Under the pieces are notes generated by a model. It was not told where the DNA came from and did no database searches. It saw nothing but the letters and a program-made list of their open reading frames with translations. From Nitrospira sp. ST-bin4 (GTDB lineage: Bacteria > Nitrospirota > Nitrospiria > Nitrospirales > Nitrospiraceae): 7,974 nucleotides of DNA. The stretch covers positions 21,736 through 29,709 of the forward strand of contig MSXM01000018.1 of the NCBI GenBank assembly GCA_002083565.1, given 5' to 3'. The translations under genes and the position numbers were made by a program. Positions 4,641 to 7,974 of this stretch are shown piece by piece; position 1 is the first letter of the stretch, and the number at the start of each line of letters is the position of its first letter.

Positions 4641-5438
4641 CTATTCTGCGTATTTCGGTACAGGAATGGTCTTGGCCGGCGAAACCGGTACGGCGGATTG
4701 GCGGATGAATTCGCCGCAATAAGGGTTGAGGATGGGTTCATGGGTATGCCGCTGCCGTTGGGTGACCAGTTGCAGGCTTTGAGCGCTGATTTCGACTCGG
4801 TCGATCAAGACGGATCGTGTCAGACGATCGGGAAGTCCCTGCATCGAAAACAATTGGTAGCTCAACAGCCAATCCAGCCGGTCTTTCTCCTGTTCCCTGA
4901 TAATGAAGCGGGCCTCCGGTGACGGGGTTCCTTTGAAGAGCAATACCCAGATATTGGAGCGGAAGGCGGGGCTGGCCTGCTCTGCTGACGGGCGAAACTC
5001 GGGAATCAATGACGGCAGCTGGTCGATCGGCACGGGCGGGGACAATTCAATATCCACCAGGCGCACGAACAGGGGCCGGTCCTCGCGCTGGTCGTTCGGA
5101 TCAGCCGTATAGCTGAACGAATAGCGGATATTCGTCCCGTTGCGTGTGAAGGTATAGACGTCTTCTCCGTTTTCCGGAGAGACCAACTTGCTGAAATAGC
5201 TCGACCAGTCGGTGATCGGATAATACGTGAAGACGCGAAGGGCGGATTTGCGGTCGCGCACCGCCTGGGGGCGGCCCATCTTTGCATGCAGCTCTGCCTG
5301 AGTCAGGCCAAGAAAACCGTCTTCAAAGTAGGGCGCGGCGTTAAGATTCGGCGGACACAGCCAACACAAAACGACCAGGAGTAGGGTGGTGAGAACGGCT
5401 GGCCCAGCGATATAAGGTCGAATCAGTGGAGTAGCCAT
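4641..5438 (-). CDS. Exported protein of unknown function with a short BamE-like motif
   Basis: The 265-residue product has a clear signal sequence: MATPLIRPYIAGPAVLTTLL, further hydrophobic residues to about 28, and a likely cleavage after NLNA (about 34). Residues 42-58 (FLGLTQAELHAKMGRPQ) resemble the G-L-T-x-x-E-x-x-x-x-x-G-x-P helix of BamE/SmpA-like domains, followed by VFTYYP and YTFTRNGTNIRYSFSY beta strands. The rest (for example LDWLLSYQLFSMQGLPDRLT and HEPILNPYCGEFIRQ) matches nothing I recognise. Cys24 and Cys28 are in the signal region but are not in a lipobox. A longer frame begins at 5513, but its added 25 residues would precede the signal sequence, so the ATG at 5438 is preferred although no ribosome site is evident. 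It is probably periplasmic. The gene faces away from the metH remnant. Confidence 0.75.
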   Translation of the reverse strand: MATPLIRPYIAGPAVLTTLLLVVLCWLCPPNLNAAPYFEDGFLGLTQAELHAKMGRPQAVRDRKSALRVFTYYPITDWSSYFSKLVSPENGEDVYTFTRNGTNIRYSFSYTADPNDQREDRPLFVRLVDIELSPPVPIDQLPSLIPEFRPSAEQASPAFRSNIWVLLFKGTPSPEARFIIREQEKDRLDWLLSYQLFSMQGLPDRLTRSVLIDRVEISAQSLQLVTQRQRHTHEPILNPYCGEFIRQSAVPVSPAKTIPVPKYAE

Positions 5439-5563
5439 AATCGGCGGGGATGGTATCGGCGGGTCTAAATCGATGTCAAGGAGACCGCTTCCGTCGGGCT
5501 GCTGGTGCAGCATGCATCCAGTCTCATCTCGACTCAGCTTTTCAATTGGGGGAGGATCGGGAG

Positions 5564-5718
5564 TTGGCTACACAGATCAGGCAACCGGCTCAAATCAAGG
5601 CGCTGCTCAAGGAGCATATTCTGATTTTCGATGGCGCTATGGGACGATGATTCAGCAGTGCAAGGTAGACGACGCATCATTCCCCCAACAGGGTCTAGCC
5701 AGGACTCAAGACGCTTGA
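5564..5718 (+). pseudogene. Truncated, frameshifted 5' fragment of metH
   Basis: From a TTG at 5564, preceded by GGGGGAGG eight bases upstream, the frame encodes ATQIRQPAQIKALLKEHIL then IFDGAMG, which parallels the functional MetH start (SSIEQLLHERILILDGAMG). One G is missing from the GGGG run (5641-5643), shifting the frame; the next frame continues TMIQQCKVDDASF, again matching MetH (TMIQQRKLDEAAF), and ends at TGA 5716-5718. Homology covers 5594-5683 against 6819-6909, with about three-quarters of bases identical by hand count and one gap. It stops sharply after the CATTCC at 5678-5683. The rest of the enzyme, over 1,100 residues, is absent. The 325 bases between 5439 and 5763 hold this fragment and no intact gene. 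Confidence 0.8.
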
Positions 5719-5719
5719 G
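5705..5719. other. Perfect 6-bp hairpin between the metH fragment and the beta-barrel gene
   Basis: CTCAAG, ACG, CTTGAG forms a six-pair stem with a three-base loop. It lies 45 bases beyond the stop of the minus-strand beta-barrel gene. No T run follows on the minus strand, so it is at best a weak terminator. It also lies 22 bases past the point where metH homology ends. Confidence 0.3.
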
Positions 5720-5763
5720 ATGAGTCGCGACCACCATGAGCGTCTGATCCTTCCTCTCAGAAA

Positions 5764-6570
5764 TCAGAAACGAAATCCGATTCCGACTGCCACGCAATGG
5801 GATTGGAAGTTGAGGTTATGGAGTGGAGGCGTCGTACAGTTTGGTATTCTGCGGCAACCTCCGTACCTGCTACATGTAGTACACCGGTCACCCTCTTTCC
5901 CGGAAAACAGCGCGGGTTTGTATTCCGCGAACCCGAAGAGATGGTCTGTGACGATCAGTCGTACTCCGATGATGCCTTGTACGGCCAGCCCGCTCACTGA
6001 GTCAGGTTCGTACATACCGGCGGAACTTTGCGTGTGGCCGTCCATCCCCAGGATGGAGAAGCCTAGGCCGACACCTGCGTAAGGCTGCATGAAGTCGCCG
6101 GGGTATCGAGCAAGGACATTGACCATGAAATTGAATACAGTTGTGTCCAGTTGAGCGGAGCGTACCCTATTGCCCACCACTGTTTGTGGTGCCGTGATTG
6201 AGCCCCCATAACCGGACAACTCAACTTCTGCACCAAAAACAGACGTGTATGATGGAAAAGCACCTATCTTGAGACCTCCACCCATTGCGCCGTCAAACCT
6301 GGTGTCTGGGATCTTGTCGCCGTCAACTTTGAGCAGGCTGCCGATCGGATAGTGGTGTGTGAGAAATCCGCTCACATACCATTCCTTTGGCAGAGGTCTA
6401 GCAGCTTCTTCCGCTTCGGCCTCGTCGATCTCCGCGATGGGGCACATGATCAATATTGGCATGTTGAGTATGATGAGCCACCAACGGGAGTCTGAGCTGG
6501 TAAGGAACGTGGCAATGACTTTCAGGGCGGGCGCACACGATCTGGATTGCCGGGCGCGTCGAGATGCCAT
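5764..6570 (-). CDS. Outer-membrane beta-barrel protein
   Basis: The 268-residue product shows the pattern of small outer-membrane barrels: alternating hydrophobic strands (EWYVSGFLTHHY, GGGLKIGAF, VFGAEVELSGYGG, FNFMVNVLARYP), the conserved PYAGVGLGFSILG strand, FGFAEYKPAL, and a final strand VAVGIGFRF ending in Phe, as BAM-inserted barrels do. A porin, OmpA-like or lipid-modifying role cannot be told apart. The N-terminus is odd. About 25 basic and polar residues precede a hydrophobic stretch (WWLIILNMPILIMCPIA), which is followed by an acidic IDEAEAEEAA run, so the export signal is atypical and may have been acquired by rearrangement. A loop near the C-terminus holds four cysteines (CTTCSRYGGC and a later C). 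The start at 6570 is fixed by a strong ribosome site. The gene lies between the metH remnant and intact metH. Confidence 0.75.
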   Translation of the reverse strand: MASRRARQSRSCAPALKVIATFLTSSDSRWWLIILNMPILIMCPIAEIDEAEAEEAARPLPKEWYVSGFLTHHYPIGSLLKVDGDKIPDTRFDGAMGGGLKIGAFPSYTSVFGAEVELSGYGGSITAPQTVVGNRVRSAQLDTTVFNFMVNVLARYPGDFMQPYAGVGLGFSILGMDGHTQSSAGMYEPDSVSGLAVQGIIGVRLIVTDHLFGFAEYKPALFSGKEGDRCTTCSRYGGCRRIPNCTTPPLHNLNFQSHCVAVGIGFRF

Positions 6571-6572
6571 CG

Positions 6573-6580
6573 TCACCTCC
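6573..6580 (-). promoter_or_regulatory. Strong ribosome binding site deciding the beta-barrel gene start
   Basis: The minus strand reads GGAGGTGA, near-complete complementarity to the 16S rRNA tail, just before the ATG at 6570. It rules out the longer in-frame start at 6597, which would place this site inside the coding region. Confidence 0.7.
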
Positions 6581-6791
6581 AAGGTCCGCACACTCAATGT
6601 AAGAATTTAATGATGACGTTATCGTACTAAGTGAAAAACCAGTTTGCGAGGTGTGGAGTGAGAAAAACTTTTGAAGGCTTCCATGAGCAATAGTCACGCC
6701 GGGTGATCGTTTCTGAAAGGCCTTGCGGCAACTGACGCGCTCCAGTTAGGATCGAACGCGATATCCTCTTGCAGCGAAAGGTTTTTTGTCG
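6581..6791. other. Intergenic region between divergent beta-barrel gene and metH
   Basis: This stretch must hold the promoters of both genes and the metH leader. The left part (6598-6640) is AT-rich. Nearer metH are a GGCCTTGCGGCAAC stretch at 6719-6732 and a weak inverted repeat, AGGAT (6748-6752) with ATCCT (6763-6767). A GAAAGG about ten bases before the metH ATG serves as its ribosome site. I see no cobalamin or SAM riboswitch core and no clear -35/-10 pair. Confidence 0.4.
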
Positions 6792-7974
6792 ATGACCGTT
6801 ACCCATACGAATAGCAGTATCGAACAGCTTCTTCATGAGCGCATTTTAATCCTTGACGGCGCTATGGGGACGATGATCCAGCAGCGCAAGCTGGACGAAG
6901 CAGCATTCCGCGGCGAGCGGTTCAAGGATTGGAAGAAGGACCTTAAAGGCCACAACGATCTCTTGAACATCACACAGCCGGCGATTATCGAAGACATTCA
7001 TCGGCAATATCTGGAAGCCGGGGCCGATATCGTCGAAACCAACACGTTCAATTCTCAGTCGATCTCGCTGGCGGACTACCACATGGCGTCTCTCGGCTAT
7101 GAACTGTCCAGGGCAGGAGCGGAGTGTGCCAGACGGGCGGTTGAGCAGGTTCAAGCTGCACAACCGGGGCGACAGTGTTTTGTTGCCGGAGCGATCGGAC
7201 CGACCACCAAGACCTCATCGATTTCAACGGATGTGAACAACCCCGCAGCCCGTGGGACGGTCTATGAAGAACTCGTGGCGGCCTACGGCGAGCAGGTACG
7301 CGGACTGTTGGACGGCGGGACCGATCTTCTGCTGGTGGAGACCATCTTCGATACGCTGAACGCGAAAGCGGCATTCTTTGCGATCCAACAGGTTTTTGCA
7401 TCAGGCGCCCGGCCTGTGCCGATTATGGCGTCGGTCACATTTATCCAGGCCGGAAGTAATCGAGGTGTCACAGGGCAGACCGTTGAGGCGTTCTGGAACT
7501 CCATTTCCCATGTGCCGCTCTTAAGTGTGGGAATGAATTGCGCGCTCGGGCCCAAGGAAATGCGCCCATTGATCGAAGAATTGTCGCGCATTGCACCGAT
7601 CTATGTGAGCGCCCATCCGAACGCCGGTCTGCCGAATCCGTTACTCCCGACCGGCTTCCCTGAGACCCCGGACAGTCTGGCGCCCCAGCTGCGTGAGTGG
7701 GCACAGAACGGATGGCTCAACATCGTGGGCGGTTGTTGCGGAACCACGCCGGCGCATATCAAGTCGATCGCCGGGGTGGTGCGCGATATCAGGCCGAGAA
7801 CGATCCCGGCGGTGACTCCGTATACGAGGCTGAGCGGCCTGGAAGCAGTCACGATCCGTCCGGATTCCAATTTTGTGAACATCGGCGAACGAACCAATGT
7901 GACCGGGTCTCCGGCCTTCGCCAGACTCATCCTGGCCGGCGACTATGAATCCGCACTCTCCGTGGCGCGCCAGC
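6792..7974 (+). CDS. metH: Cobalamin-dependent methionine synthase, N-terminal 394 residues; cut by window edge
   Basis: MetH moves a methyl group from 5-methyltetrahydrofolate through cobalamin to homocysteine, giving methionine, in the cytosol. Visible here are the whole homocysteine-binding barrel (about residues 10-335) and the start of the folate-binding barrel. Motifs are ILDGAMGTMIQ (19-29), the NDLLNITQP and ETNTFNSQ elements, GPTTKT, and the three zinc ligands that hold homocysteine: C250 in GMNCALGP and C315/C316 in GGCCGTTP. The folate module opens with FVNIGERTNVTGS, a family signature. The frame is open from the ATG at 6792 to the last base; the cobalamin and activation domains lie beyond the edge. 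GAAAGG about ten bases upstream supports the start. With mtnB/mtnD at the other end, both synthesis and salvage of methionine are represented. A decayed 5' copy of this gene lies 1.2 kb upstream. Confidence 0.95.
   Translation, partial: MTVTHTNSSIEQLLHERILILDGAMGTMIQQRKLDEAAFRGERFKDWKKDLKGHNDLLNITQPAIIEDIHRQYLEAGADIVETNTFNSQSISLADYHMASLGYELSRAGAECARRAVEQVQAAQPGRQCFVAGAIGPTTKTSSISTDVNNPAARGTVYEELVAAYGEQVRGLLDGGTDLLLVETIFDTLNAKAAFFAIQQVFASGARPVPIMASVTFIQAGSNRGVTGQTVEAFWNSISHVPLLSVGMNCALGPKEMRPLIEELSRIAPIYVSAHPNAGLPNPLLPTGFPETPDSLAPQLREWAQNGWLNIVGGCCGTTPAHIKSIAGVVRDIRPRTIPAVTPYTRLSGLEAVTIRPDSNFVNIGERTNVTGSPAFARLILAGDYESALSVARQ

Noticed and set aside
5439..5513. Extension of the 4641-5438 gene to an ATG at 5513
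   Set aside because: It would put 25 polar, proline-rich residues ahead of a clear signal sequence, which would impair export.
6719..6767. SAM riboswitch suggested by GGCC...GCGGCAAC before metH
   Set aside because: The resemblance is limited to a few bases. The remaining conserved segments and paired helices of SAM-I-type riboswitches could not be placed.
6398..6836. Further small frames on the minus strand upstream of and over the metH start
   Set aside because: They overlap the well-supported beta-barrel gene or the metH leader, have no recognisable domain and lack ribosome sites.

Overview
The window looks like chromosomal DNA from a Nitrospira-type bacterium (phylum Nitrospirota) or a close relative. 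It is fairly GC-rich. It carries methionine-salvage and methionine-synthesis genes, a heme-oxygenase-fold protein coupled to an FGE-like protein, several small exported or membrane proteins of unknown role, and short intergenic repeats of a style I associate with Nitrospira. The assignment rests on family content and repeat style, not on a marker gene, so it is moderate in confidence.

Layout, left to right. (1) Bases 1-680, minus strand: mtnB (methylthioribulose-1-phosphate dehydratase) overlapping by 8 bases the start of a gene cut by the window edge, probably mtnD (acireductone dioxygenase). (2) Bases 697-940: intergenic DNA with two copies of a dispersed repeat and a stem-loop. (3) Bases 941-2589, minus strand: a TenA/PqqC/CADD-like heme-oxygenase-fold protein followed, with a GTGA stop/start overlap, by an exported FGE-sulfatase-domain protein that lacks the catalytic cysteine pair. 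(4) Bases 2653-3259, plus strand: two small cytosolic proteins, one unknown and one DUF2007-like. (5) Bases 3260-3415: a well-formed repeat copy between convergent genes. (6) Bases 3416-5438: three envelope proteins of unknown role, namely a single-pass BamE/SmpA-like protein (minus), a DUF4124 protein with two C-terminal membrane segments (plus) and an exported protein with a short BamE-like motif (minus). (7) Bases 5439-5763: no intact gene, but a frameshifted, truncated copy of the 5' end of metH. (8) Bases 5764-6570, minus strand: an outer-membrane beta-barrel protein with an odd N-terminus. (9) Base 6792 to the end, plus strand: intact but edge-truncated metH (cobalamin-dependent methionine synthase).

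Two threads stand out. The first is rearrangement at metH. A decayed 5' metH fragment lies 1.2 kb upstream of the functional metH, in the same orientation, with the beta-barrel gene between them. The two copies differ by about a quarter of their bases while much of the peptide is conserved, which fits replacement by a diverged metH-bearing segment better than a recent tandem duplication. The second is a repeat family with at least four copies here. One supplies the upstream GTG that would wrongly extend mtnB. Another lies inside the FGE-like reading frame, just after its signal sequence. No RNA gene, CRISPR array or transposase was seen.
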